From Gammaproteobacteria bacterium (GTDB lineage Bacteria; Pseudomonadota; Gammaproteobacteria; UBA9214), in the NCBI GenBank assembly GCA_003454335.1, contig DMKK01000290.1, positions 1 through 5,902 of the forward strand: a stretch of 5,902 nucleotides of DNA, written 5' to 3'. Below the pieces are notes generated by a model. The model did no database searches. It was not told where the DNA came from and saw only the letters and a program-made list of their open reading frames with translations. Made by a program: the position numbers and the translations under genes. Shown one piece after another: positions 1-5,883 of this stretch (positions within the stretch are counted from its first letter, which is position 1; every line of letters starts with the position of its first letter).

Positions 1-47
1 CTTTGCGAGAAAAATTACAGCGTTTATGGGTGGACCTCTCTACGTCA

Positions 48-72
48 ATACTTGACCAAATTAGTCAGGAAA
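48..72. promoter_or_regulatory. Putative type 1 IscR operator upstream of erpA
   Basis: The left half reads ATACTTGACC (48-57) and the right half AGTCAGGAAA (63-72), separated by the AT-only stretch AAATT. The core is a dyad, TGAC-N7-GTCA. Compared by eye with the type 1 IscR consensus as I remember it (ATASYYGACT, RwwwY, AGTCRRSTAT), 22 of 25 positions agree; mismatches are the tenth base and two bases at the right edge. Type 1 sites are bound by [2Fe-2S]-IscR, and erpA is a known IscR target in E. coli. The site covers the -35 box and ends just before the -10, so binding should repress transcription when Fe-S clusters are plentiful. The match is seen in the sequence; the regulation is inferred. 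Confidence 0.72.
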
Positions 73-81
73 TGACATACT
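52..81 (+). promoter_or_regulatory. Predicted sigma70 promoter of erpA with extended -10
   Basis: The -35 box TTGACC (52-57, five of six consensus bases) is followed after 18 bases by CATACT (76-81), a reasonable -10. TGA directly before it (73-75) supplies the TG of an extended -10. Transcription would start near 88, leaving a leader of about 36 bases with the ribosome binding site AAGAGG at 108-113. The overlap with the IscR-like dyad supports this being the regulated erpA promoter. Confidence 0.6.
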
Positions 82-123
82 TTTCGCCCTCGCAGTTGTC
101 TTACAGCAAGAGGCGGTACCAAA

Positions 124-477
124 ATGAGTGAAGCAGCAACAGCAATAGCAGCCGATGTGACCTTTAGCGATGCCGCGGCAAGGAAGGTCAAGCGCTTGAT
201 CGATGAGGAAAATAATCCAAATCTCAGGTTGCGGGTCTATATCTCGGGCGGTGGTTGTTCCGGTTTTCAGTACGGTTTTTCTTTTGACGACAATGTCGGT
301 GACGGTGATATGACCGTTGCGAACGGTGATGTGGCGCTGGTCATTGATCCGATGAGCTATCAATACCTTGTTGGTGCTGAGGTTGATTACACCGAGGGTC
401 TCGAAGGTGAACAGTTCGTTGTGCGTAATCCCAATGCGACCACGACGTGCGGTTGCGGTTCCTCTTTTTCAGTCTGA
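124..477 (+). CDS. erpA: Iron-sulfur cluster insertion protein ErpA (A-type carrier)
   Basis: A 117-residue cytoplasmic A-type Fe-S carrier of the HesB/IscA family, which accepts [2Fe-2S] or [4Fe-4S] clusters from the Isc machinery and passes them to apoproteins such as IspG/IspH and respiratory enzymes. The full family signature is present. Cys45 lies in SGGGCSGFQY, and Cys109 and Cys111 lie in the C-terminal TTCGCGSSFSV motif; these three cysteines hold the cluster. The motif LVIDPMSYQYLVGAEVDY is typical of ErpA rather than IscA or SufA, and the length is close to the 114 residues of E. coli ErpA. The ATG at 124 is preceded by AAGAGG (108-113), about 10 bases upstream. The gene has its own promoter with an IscR-like operator and its own terminator, so it is probably monocistronic. 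No truncation or missing residue is seen. Confidence 0.97.
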   Translation: MSEAATAIAADVTFSDAAARKVKRLIDEENNPNLRLRVYISGGGCSGFQYGFSFDDNVGDGDMTVANGDVALVIDPMSYQYLVGAEVDYTEGLEGEQFVVRNPNATTTCGCGSSFSV

Positions 478-497
478 TATTTAAACCGTTTTTATCT

Positions 498-531
498 GGC
501 AAGGGGGCTTGATGGCCCCCTTGCCTGTTTT
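498..531 (+). terminator. Rho-independent terminator of erpA
   Basis: A perfect 11-bp stem, GGCAAGGGGGC (498-508) with GCCCCCTTGCC (515-525), closes a six-base loop TTGATG and is followed by TGTTTT (526-531). It lies 20 bases after the erpA stop codon. The U tract is short, but the stem is very GC-rich, so efficient termination is likely. Confidence 0.85.
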
Positions 532-558
532 GCGGACCGGTTTTTGCCGCTGCCGGTT

Positions 559-564
559 TATAAT
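559..564 (+). promoter_or_regulatory. Candidate -10 box for the citrate synthase gene
   Basis: An exact TATAAT lies 28 bases past the erpA terminator and 43 bases before the citrate synthase start. No good -35 sits at 16-18 bases upstream: the nearest TTG-like hexamers are at the wrong distance. The promoter is therefore either activator-dependent or a chance match. Its position between a terminator and a well-formed ribosome binding site makes it the best available candidate. Transcription would begin near 571. Confidence 0.42.
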
Positions 565-595
565 TCAGGTAATTCATCAGTAACAATTCTGCACC

Positions 596-600
596 GAGGA
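596..600 (+). promoter_or_regulatory. Ribosome binding site fixing the GTG start of citrate synthase
   Basis: GAGGA lies six bases upstream of GTG 607. This decides the start: the longer open frame back to TTG 544 has no Shine-Dalgarno, begins upstream of the TATAAT, and would add 21 residues not seen in family members. An ATG at 602 is out of frame and immediately followed by TAG. Confidence 0.8.
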
Positions 601-606
601 TATGTA

Positions 607-1764
607 GTGACTGACTATCAACCAGGGCTTGAAGGTGTCCCTGCGACCAAATCGAATATTTCTTTTCTGGATGGCAAACAGGGCATCCTGACATATCGTG
701 GTTACCGTATTGTCGATCTGGCAGAAAACAGTACCTACGAAGAAACCGCCTATCTGCTGCTGGATGGTGAGTTGCCTGCGGTGGCGCAGCTGGCCAGGTT
801 TGATACCCAGTTGCGTGAACACCGCCGGGTAAAATACAACATCCGTGACATCATGAAATCGTTGCCGGTTACCGGCCACCCGATGGAAATGCTGCAAACA
901 GCCGTTGCCAGTCTCGGGATGTTTTATCCGAATAATGTCCCGGTACAGATCCGCAGTCCGGGTGATGAGAGCGAGCAGTATGTGCACGGGCAGTCGATTC
1001 GAATACTGGCGCGCATGGCCACGCTGGTGGCCATGTGGCAACAGATGCGCATTGGTAATGACCCGGTGCGTCCAAGGAACGATCTGAGCTACGCTGCCAA
1101 TTTCCTGTATATGTTCTTTAATGCTGAACCGGATCCGCTGGTGGCGCGTATCATGGATACCTGTTTTATTCTGCATGCCGAGCACACCATTAATGCCTCG
1201 ACGTTTGCCGCCATGGTGACCGGCTCTACACTGGCGATGCCGTCTTATGTCATTTCAGCCGCGATCGGTACTCTGGCCGGACCGCTGCATGGTGGTGCCA
1301 ACGAGCGCGTCATCACCATGCTGGAGGAGATCGGGAAACCGGAGAATGCGAAAGTCTGGCTGGAAAATAAGCTTGCAGCCAAAGAGACTATTTGGGGGAT
1401 GGGGCACCGCGAATACAAGGTAAAGGATCCGCGTGCCACCCTGTTACAGAAACTGATGCGCGAACTGGCTGACTCCCAGGGTACCGTTAGTCCCTTGTTT
1501 GAAACGGCTCTTGCGCTTGAAGAGGCCTGTGAGGAATCGCTGGCGCCGAAAGGGATCTATCCCAATGTGGATTTCTATTCCGGTATTCTGTATCGCGAGA
1601 TAGGCATCCCGCCGGACCAGTTCACTTCAATCTTTGCGATTGCGCGGACGGCCGGCTGGCTGGCGCACTGGCGCGAGCAGGTCTCTGCAAACCGGATTTT
1701 CAGGCCTACCCAGGTGTATACCGGGTATGATCCTAGAGATTATCTGCCGGCTGCAGGCCGCTGA
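607..1764 (+). CDS. Citrate synthase, short cyanobacterial-like type
   Basis: A 385-residue cytoplasmic citrate synthase family enzyme that condenses oxaloacetate with acetyl-CoA to citrate, the entry step of the TCA cycle. The catalytic triad is His228 (in GPLHGGANE), His267 (GMGHREYK) and Asp322 (YPNVDFYSG). HAEHTINASTF (190-200) and the C-terminal IFAIARTAGWLAHWREQ and RPTQVYTG motifs are also intact. The N-terminus, PGLEGVPATKSNISFLDG, closely resembles the cyanobacterial-type enzymes I remember. It is shorter than enteric GltA (about 427 residues) and lacks that protein's N-terminal extension, so NADH inhibition is unlikely; this is inference. 2-methylcitrate synthase (PrpC) is the main alternative because the folds are shared, but no prp genes are nearby. 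The start is GTG 607, chosen for its GAGGA site. The gene lies between erpA and convergent anmK and appears to be a single unit. One oddity is Glu269 in GHREYK, where most members have Val. No gene symbol is given because assignment to gltA or a paralogue is unresolved. Confidence 0.95.
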   Translation: MTDYQPGLEGVPATKSNISFLDGKQGILTYRGYRIVDLAENSTYEETAYLLLDGELPAVAQLARFDTQLREHRRVKYNIRDIMKSLPVTGHPMEMLQTAVASLGMFYPNNVPVQIRSPGDESEQYVHGQSIRILARMATLVAMWQQMRIGNDPVRPRNDLSYAANFLYMFFNAEPDPLVARIMDTCFILHAEHTINASTFAAMVTGSTLAMPSYVISAAIGTLAGPLHGGANERVITMLEEIGKPENAKVWLENKLAAKETIWGMGHREYKVKDPRATLLQKLMRELADSQGTVSPLFETALALEEACEESLAPKGIYPNVDFYSGILYREIGIPPDQFTSIFAIARTAGWLAHWREQVSANRIFRPTQVYTGYDPRDYLPAAGR

Positions 1765-1820
1765 TATTCCTTTAACCGGATATTGACGGGTCGCGGTGAA
1801 ATGCCGCTGGTCGAATGAAT

Positions 1821-1844
1821 TCGCCCCTGCAGATTAGGGGACGA
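1821..1844. other. Weak hairpin in the convergent citrate synthase / anmK gap
   Basis: TCGCCCCT (1821-1828) pairs with AGGGG-A-CGA (1836-1844) through one bulged A, leaving a seven-base loop. Seven A residues follow at 1847-1853. On the plus strand there is no U tract after the stem. On the minus strand the U tract comes before it. It therefore does not fit a canonical Rho-independent terminator in either direction. The rest of the 116-base gap (1765-1880) shows nothing else convincing; GCGG (1793-1796) and CCGC (1804-1807) form only a four-base stem. Confidence 0.3.
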
Positions 1845-1880
1845 GCAAAAAAATTGCGTGTACTTCCGTGGTCAGCTTGT

Positions 1881-2987
1881 TCAGGGTTTAACCAGCTGTC
1901 CGAGTGACACAGCACGGGTGGCGCCCGTTACTGCCGGGATATTGCCCGGCATGCCCGCGAGCCGCTGTCTTGCCAGCCAGGCGAAGGCTGCGGCTTCCAC
2001 CCAGTCAGGCGTTACTCCGTATGCCGCTGTCGATTCTATTGCCAGCCCCGGCATATTTGCCGCCAGCCGGCCCATCAGATGGTTGTTATGTACGCCGCCG
2101 CCACAGACGATCAGGCGGTCCGCACTGCCGGCGTGTGCCTGGATAGCCGTCGCAATGGTTTGCGCAGTCAGTTCACACAGGGTTGCCTGTATATCATTTG
2201 CGTTTGCGCCGGATCGTAGCGTGTACCGTGACAGCCAGTCCGGATTGAAATGCTCGCGCCCGGTACTTTTTGGTGGTGCTGCCAGGAAGTACGGGTCGGT
2301 GAGCATGTCTTCAAGCAGTGCATGATCGACCTGTCCGCTGGCGGCCCAGTCACCATTGTTATCCATGGCGGCCTGCAAGTGCTGGCGGGTCCAGCTGTCC
2401 ATCAGGGTGTTGCCGGGTCCGGTATCAAAGCCACTGACAGGCGTTGTGGCCTCTGTAGTCAGGATCGTTATGTTGGCGATACCACCGATGTTCAATATGA
2501 CGCGGTCTTCAGTGTTACTTGCGAAGACCGCCTGGTGGAAGGCAGGTACCAGTGGCGCACCCTGTCCACCAGCCTCGATATCAGCACGACGGAAGTCAGC
2601 GATAACATCAATTCCGGTACGCATGGCAATGATATCCGGATTGCCTATTTGCAGGGAATAAGGCGCCTGCGCAGCGGGTTCATGACGAATGGTTTGCCCG
2701 TGGCTGCCAATGGCAATGATGTTTTCCGGCACCTTGCCGGCTTGTAACAGCAGTTCGCTGGTTGCGGCAGCAAAGGTTTCGCCGACGGCCGCGTCAATGG
2801 CACTCAGGTCCGCGTTCAGAGGGGCTTCCAGTTCGAGAGCGGCTTCCAGTTGCCGATGCAGGGCGGCAGGATACCTGTGGCTGTGTGTCGAAATGATGTT
2901 CGGGCAGGTAGTGGTGAAATCAACCAGTGCGGCATCAATCCCGTCCATGCTGGTGCCGGACATCAGTCCGATAAAGAGATCTGCCAT
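1881..2987 (-). CDS. anmK: Anhydro-N-acetylmuramic acid kinase AnmK
   Basis: A 368-residue cytoplasmic sugar kinase of the ASKHA fold. It cleaves the 1,6-anhydro ring of anhMurNAc and phosphorylates it to MurNAc-6-phosphate, returning murein turnover products to metabolism. Visible motifs in order are the phosphate-binding loop LMSGTSMDGID (8-18), GSHGQT (94-99), ADFRRADIEAGGQGAPLVPAF (130-150), LNIGGIANIT (165-174), GFDTGPGN with catalytic Asp188, PKSTGREHFN (239-248), VCGGGVHN (294-301) and EAAAFAWLA (331-339). The length matches the 369 residues of the E. coli enzyme. I chose ATG at 2987 because AAGG (2993-2996) sits five bases upstream. An in-frame ATG four codons earlier (2999) has no ribosome binding site, so MKVL may not be translated. 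It lies 101 bases downstream of mepM in the same direction, and the two may share a transcript. It converges on the citrate synthase gene. Confidence 0.97.
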   Translation of the reverse strand: MADLFIGLMSGTSMDGIDAALVDFTTTCPNIISTHSHRYPAALHRQLEAALELEAPLNADLSAIDAAVGETFAAATSELLLQAGKVPENIIAIGSHGQTIRHEPAAQAPYSLQIGNPDIIAMRTGIDVIADFRRADIEAGGQGAPLVPAFHQAVFASNTEDRVILNIGGIANITILTTEATTPVSGFDTGPGNTLMDSWTRQHLQAAMDNNGDWAASGQVDHALLEDMLTDPYFLAAPPKSTGREHFNPDWLSRYTLRSGANANDIQATLCELTAQTIATAIQAHAGSADRLIVCGGGVHNNHLMGRLAANMPGLAIESTAAYGVTPDWVEAAAFAWLARQRLAGMPGNIPAVTGATRAVSLGQLVKP

Positions 2988-2992
2988 CAATA

Positions 2993-2996
2993 CCTT
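2993..2996 (-). promoter_or_regulatory. Short ribosome binding site deciding the anmK start
   Basis: On the minus strand AAGG stands five bases before ATG 2987. The alternative ATG 2999 is preceded by GCAGCACTCGCTGTAA, which has no purine-rich stretch at the right distance. The preferred protein therefore begins MADLFIGLMSG. Confidence 0.55.
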
Positions 2997-3020
2997 CATT
3001 TACAGCGAGTGCTGCAGGAA

Positions 3021-3077
3021 CGGACTTGCCCGCGAATGCTTCGGTGCTGGCCAAACTTGATTCGCGGGCAAGCCCGC
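3021..3077. repeat. Inverted REP pair (REPIN-like element) between mepM and anmK
   Basis: CTTGCCCGCGAAT (3025-3037) and ATTCGCGGGCAAG (3060-3072) are perfect 13-base reverse complements separated by 22 bases. Beyond one mismatch the pairing continues for three more bases each side, giving 16 of 17. The right half also holds its own short palindrome, GCGGGC-AA-GCCCGC (3064-3077); the left half has a degenerate version. The layout of two head-to-head REPs around a short spacer is that of a REPIN or BIME. The core resembles REPs known from Pseudomonas (GCGGGCAAGCCCGCTCC type), as remembered. It fills most of the 101-base gap after the mepM stop, so its RNA hairpin may protect the upstream mRNA end or partly end transcription before anmK. 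Only one copy is seen in this window, so family membership rests on similarity alone. Confidence 0.7.
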
Positions 3078-3088
3078 TGTCGGCCGGA

Positions 3089-4501
3089 CTAGTTGTTGCT
3101 GGCGAGTTGAATATCGCGTATCAGCTCTATCTGTGCCATCAGGCTCTCGGCCTTGGCATGGAAGTCATCCATGTATTCCTTGTTAAGCGGGTCAGCTCCG
3201 GGGAGTTTTACCTTGAGTGGATCACGATGCGCGCCATTCACCCGGAATTCATAATGCAGGTGAGGCCCGGTTGCCAGGCCTGAACTGCCAATGTAGCCGA
3301 TAGTCTGTCCCTGTTTGACCTTGCTGCCTGTCTTCAGTCCCTTCCGGTATTTGGACATATGGGCATACAGCGTGCTGTACGTTGATCCATGCTGGATGAC
3401 GATGGTATTGCCATAACCGCCTTTCTTGCCACGGTGAACGATCTTGCCATTTCCCGTTGCCTTGATCGGGGTGCCATGTGATGCAGCATAGTCCACGCCT
3501 TTATGTGCACGTATACGATTCAGTATGGGATGTTTCCGGCCGAGGCTGAACCGCGAGCTGATGCGGCTGAACTCAACAGGGGTGCGCAAAAAGGTTTTGC
3601 GCATGCTCTTCCCGTCCAGTGAATAGTAGTCTGTTTTACCACCTGCATCAGTGTAGCGGATTGCCCGGTAACGCTTGCCATGATTGACAAACTCGGCAGC
3701 GAGAATATCGCCGCGCCCGATGTTCTCTCCATCAAGATATTGTTCTTCGTATAGCACGGTGAACTGGTCACCCTTGCGTATATCGAGCGCAAAATCCACG
3801 TCCCAGGCAAAAATACCGGCCAGCTTCATGGTCAGATTGTCTGACAGTCCGGCCTTGTGTGCCGCTACGAACAGTGAGCTGTCAATGACACCGCTGGTGC
3901 TTATTTTCCGGTGTTCGGGTGTGAGATGCGTGGTGCTGATATCATAATCTTTACCGTCGCGACTGATTTCCAGGATGCTTAACTTGTCGATCTGATAGGA
4001 CAGTTTGATCAGCCCGGTGTCATCGCTGGTCATTAGGCGCAGTGTTTGTCCCGGATAAATTCTCTTCAGGTTGCCGGCGGCGCCGCCTTGTTCCAGCAAG
4101 TCATGCAGCTGCCTTGGTGGAATGCCCAGTCGTGAAAAGATACCTGCAAGGCTGTCACCGGATTTCACGGTGACCTTGTGCCAGTCACCTTCAGACCCAT
4201 TCGCACCGGCGGCAGGGGAGGCAAGTTTGTTCAGGTCCTTGATGGGGTCGATGTGATTATTGTCCGGGGTACCGGGAGTCACTACTTCTGCGGGGCTTGC
4301 GGCTGGTACAGGAACATCCAGCGACAATGAAACGTGGCGTGTGGCTTCGGCTGGTTCGGGGTTCATGCCCCAGAGCATGGCCGTTAAAACCAGGGCCGTG
4401 CAGGCGAGCAGTATATAGGTCGGGCGCAGCAGGCGCGTGCGGACACCTGCTTCTACAGGGTGCGATTTTACATCACGATTTATGATGGACTGGTAATTCA
4501 C
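3089..4501 (-). CDS. mepM: Murein DD-endopeptidase, M23 family (MepM-like)
   Basis: A 470-residue inner-membrane-anchored zinc endopeptidase that probably cuts D-Ala-mDAP crosslinks in the periplasm to allow wall growth. Order of parts: a basic cytoplasmic N-terminus (1-26) and one membrane segment (about 27-46, YILLACTALVLTAMLWGM). A Pro/Ala-rich linker follows to about 105, then a LysM/OapA-like domain (about 107-157, with HKVTVKSGDSLAGIFSRLGI and YPGQTLRL). Next is a middle domain (about 165-300), and the M23 catalytic domain (about 318-425) follows. Zinc ligands are His333 and Asp337 (HKGVD) and His416. His381 (YAHM) and His414 (HLHYE) complete the active site, so the enzyme should be active. 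E. coli MepM has about 440 residues with the same plan. The GTG start is supported by AAGGA (4508-4512 on the minus strand), six bases upstream. It is divergent from tyrS and upstream of anmK. A related M23/OapA protein is the alternative. Confidence 0.93.
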   Translation of the reverse strand: MNYQSIINRDVKSHPVEAGVRTRLLRPTYILLACTALVLTAMLWGMNPEPAEATRHVSLSLDVPVPAASPAEVVTPGTPDNNHIDPIKDLNKLASPAAGANGSEGDWHKVTVKSGDSLAGIFSRLGIPPRQLHDLLEQGGAAGNLKRIYPGQTLRLMTSDDTGLIKLSYQIDKLSILEISRDGKDYDISTTHLTPEHRKISTSGVIDSSLFVAAHKAGLSDNLTMKLAGIFAWDVDFALDIRKGDQFTVLYEEQYLDGENIGRGDILAAEFVNHGKRYRAIRYTDAGGKTDYYSLDGKSMRKTFLRTPVEFSRISSRFSLGRKHPILNRIRAHKGVDYAASHGTPIKATGNGKIVHRGKKGGYGNTIVIQHGSTYSTLYAHMSKYRKGLKTGSKVKQGQTIGYIGSSGLATGPHLHYEFRVNGAHRDPLKVKLPGADPLNKEYMDDFHAKAESLMAQIELIRDIQLASNN

Positions 4502-4507
4502 AGTAAG

Positions 4508-4512
4508 TCCTT
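4508..4512 (-). promoter_or_regulatory. Ribosome binding site supporting the GTG start of mepM
   Basis: AAGGA on the minus strand is six bases from GTG 4501, an ideal distance. No ATG offers a comparable site, and the basic stretch before the membrane segment is kept only with this start. Confidence 0.75.
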
Positions 4513-4527
4513 GTATAGGTTTGGCAT

Positions 4528-4556
4528 AAGTTAACGACTGACTGGCTACTGGTCAA
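4528..4556 (-). promoter_or_regulatory. Candidate promoter of mepM (and possibly anmK)
   Basis: On the minus strand, TTGACC (4556-4551, five of six) is followed by a 17-base spacer and TAACTT (4533-4528), a weak -10 with three consensus matches. Transcription would start near 4521, leaving a leader of about 20 bases that carries the AAGGA ribosome binding site. The spacing and location are good; the poor -10 lowers confidence. Confidence 0.42.
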
Positions 4557-4570
4557 CTGTTTCTTCCATA

Positions 4571-4576
4571 TATAAC
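4571..4576 (+). promoter_or_regulatory. Possible -10 box for tyrS
   Basis: TATAAC (five of six matches to TATAAT) lies in the AT-rich stretch 4568-4575 of the mepM/tyrS divergent region. The hexamer 16-18 bases upstream is not a recognisable -35 (around ACTGGT). If used, the tyrS transcript would have a leader of about 100 bases. This is only the best of several weak options. Confidence 0.25.
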
Positions 4577-4613
4577 GGTAATCGGGGGCAGGAACTTGAG
4601 CTGGCGGGTGGGT

Positions 4614-4639
4614 GGAAGGCAGCACTTATCTGTGCTTCC
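4614..4639 (+). other. Stem-loop in the presumed tyrS leader
   Basis: AGCAC (4621-4625) pairs with GTGCT (4632-4636) around the loop TTATCT. Alternatively, GCAC/GTGC can extend with GGAA (4614-4617) and TTCC (4636-4639) across a four-base bulge. No U tract follows, so it is not a terminator. It shows no T-box features, and a regulatory role is undemonstrated. Confidence 0.3.
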
Positions 4640-4686
4640 GGTATGTTAATCTGTTCCGATTCTGATTCTTACGGGGCTGGTCACAG

Positions 4687-5883
4687 ATGACGACGTTCGA
4701 TGAACTGGCGCAAATAAAGCGCGGAGCTGATGAAATCCTGGTAGAGGCTGAGCTGGTAGAGCGGCTCAAGAGTGGGAGGTCCTTGCGCATCAAGGCCGGT
4801 TTTGATCCCACTGCTCCGGATTTGCACCTGGGGCATACAGTACTTATCAACAAGTTACGGCAATTCCAGCAGTTGGGTCACGAGATATTGTTCCTGATCG
4901 GTGATTTTACCGGCATGATCGGCGACCCGACCGGGAAAAATATCACTCGCAAGTCGTTAACGCGGGACGATGTTCTGGAGAATGCTGCAACCTACGAGCA
5001 TCAAATCTACAAAATACTGGACCCGGAAAAGACCACGGTGATGTTCAATTCCCAGTGGATGGGGGCGATGAATGCGGCGGACCTGATTCAGGTTGCCGCA
5101 AAGCATACCGTGGCGCGCATGCTGGAAAGGGATGATTTCAGCAAGCGCTATGCCGGTAATCAGCCGATTGCCATTCACGAATTCCTCTATCCATTGATTC
5201 AGGGATATGATTCCGTGGCAATGAAGGCCGATGTAGAGCTGGGTGGAACAGACCAGAAGTTTAATTTGCTGGTCGGCCGGGAGCTACAGAAACACTACGG
5301 GCAAAAGCCGCAGGTTATTCTGACCATGCCTATCCTGGAGGGACTGGATGGTGTGCAGAAGATGTCGAAGTCCCTGGATAATTATATTGGTATCAATGAG
5401 CCGGCGGACGAAATGTTTGGCAAGCTGATGTCCATCTCGGATGACCTGATGTGGCGTTATTTCGAGTTGCTGAGTTTCAGGCCGTCGGGCGAGATCGAGC
5501 AGCTGCGGCAGGATATTCAGCAGGGCATGAACCCGCGTGATGTCAAATTCCAGCTGGGCCAGGAAATCGTGGCCCGCTTTCATGATCAGGCCGCTGCCGA
5601 GCATGCGCTGGCCACCTTCATCGCGCGTTTCCAGAAGGGTGCCATGCCGGACGAGATGCCGGAGCTGACTATCGACTGTAATGGTGGTGAGATAAAGATT
5701 GCCAATTTGCTGAAAGATGCCAGCCTGACTGGCAGTACCTCGGATGCCTTCCGTATGATCAAGCAGGGTGCTGTGCGCATAGACGGGGAACGTATTACGG
5801 ATAAGGGCTTGTCGATTGCGGCCGGCAATACCCATGTCTTCCAGGTCGGCAAGCGCCGCTTTGCCCGGGTAACTGTTACCTAG
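4687..5883 (+). CDS. tyrS: Tyrosyl-tRNA synthetase
   Basis: A 398-residue cytoplasmic class I aminoacyl-tRNA synthetase that charges tRNA-Tyr with tyrosine using ATP. The Rossmann catalytic domain (about 30-240) carries the HIGH signature as HLGH (47-50), GDFTGMIGDPTG (72-83), the tyrosine-site region FLYPLIQGYDSVAMKADVELGGTDQ (166-190) and the KMSKS loop (225-229). An S4-like RNA-binding domain occupies about 335-395 (IANLLKDASLTGSTSDAFRMIKQGAVRIDGE). The length and the short active-site spacing fit the TyrZ-like form found in Pseudomonas, about 399 residues, rather than the 424-residue E. coli TyrS. ATG 4687 is preceded only by GGGG (4673-4676), ten bases upstream, so the ribosome binding site is weak. 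The N-terminus still fits the family. The gene is divergent from mepM. Only 19 bases follow its stop, too few to show a terminator. Confidence 0.97.
   Translation: MTTFDELAQIKRGADEILVEAELVERLKSGRSLRIKAGFDPTAPDLHLGHTVLINKLRQFQQLGHEILFLIGDFTGMIGDPTGKNITRKSLTRDDVLENAATYEHQIYKILDPEKTTVMFNSQWMGAMNAADLIQVAAKHTVARMLERDDFSKRYAGNQPIAIHEFLYPLIQGYDSVAMKADVELGGTDQKFNLLVGRELQKHYGQKPQVILTMPILEGLDGVQKMSKSLDNYIGINEPADEMFGKLMSISDDLMWRYFELLSFRPSGEIEQLRQDIQQGMNPRDVKFQLGQEIVARFHDQAAAEHALATFIARFQKGAMPDEMPELTIDCNGGEIKIANLLKDASLTGSTSDAFRMIKQGAVRIDGERITDKGLSIAAGNTHVFQVGKRRFARVTVT

Noticed and set aside
1..131. Open frame from base 3 to a TGA at 129-131 overlapping the erpA start, and another from base 1 to a TGA at 73-75; either could be the tail of an upstream gene.
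   Set aside because: 42 and 24 open codons are easily due to chance, neither translation resembles a family I know, and both cross the promoter/IscR site. Sequence upstream of the window would settle it.
544..606. Longer citrate synthase start at TTG 544.
   Set aside because: No ribosome binding site, it starts upstream of the TATAAT, and the 21 extra residues do not look like the family. GTG 607 has an ideal GAGGA.
577..1185. Long antisense open frame (202 codons) within citrate synthase.
   Set aside because: It mirrors the codon pattern of the real gene, has no family motif, and the sense protein is unmistakable.
2250..2747. Plus-strand open frame of 165 codons opposite anmK.
   Set aside because: It is a shadow of anmK, whose motifs cover the same bases; no recognisable protein features.
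4538..4556. TTGAC and GTCAG halves in the mepM promoter region, reminiscent of the IscR site before erpA.
   Set aside because: The halves are nine bases apart between GAC and GTC rather than seven, and the AT centre is missing, so it does not fit a type 1 site.
4658..4669. Tandem GATTCT repeat before tyrS.
   Set aside because: Two copies of six bases are expected by chance and do not resemble a known element.
5284..5835. Minus-strand open frame of 183 codons opposite tyrS.
   Set aside because: It is a shadow of tyrS, including its S4 domain; no plausible start context or family motif.
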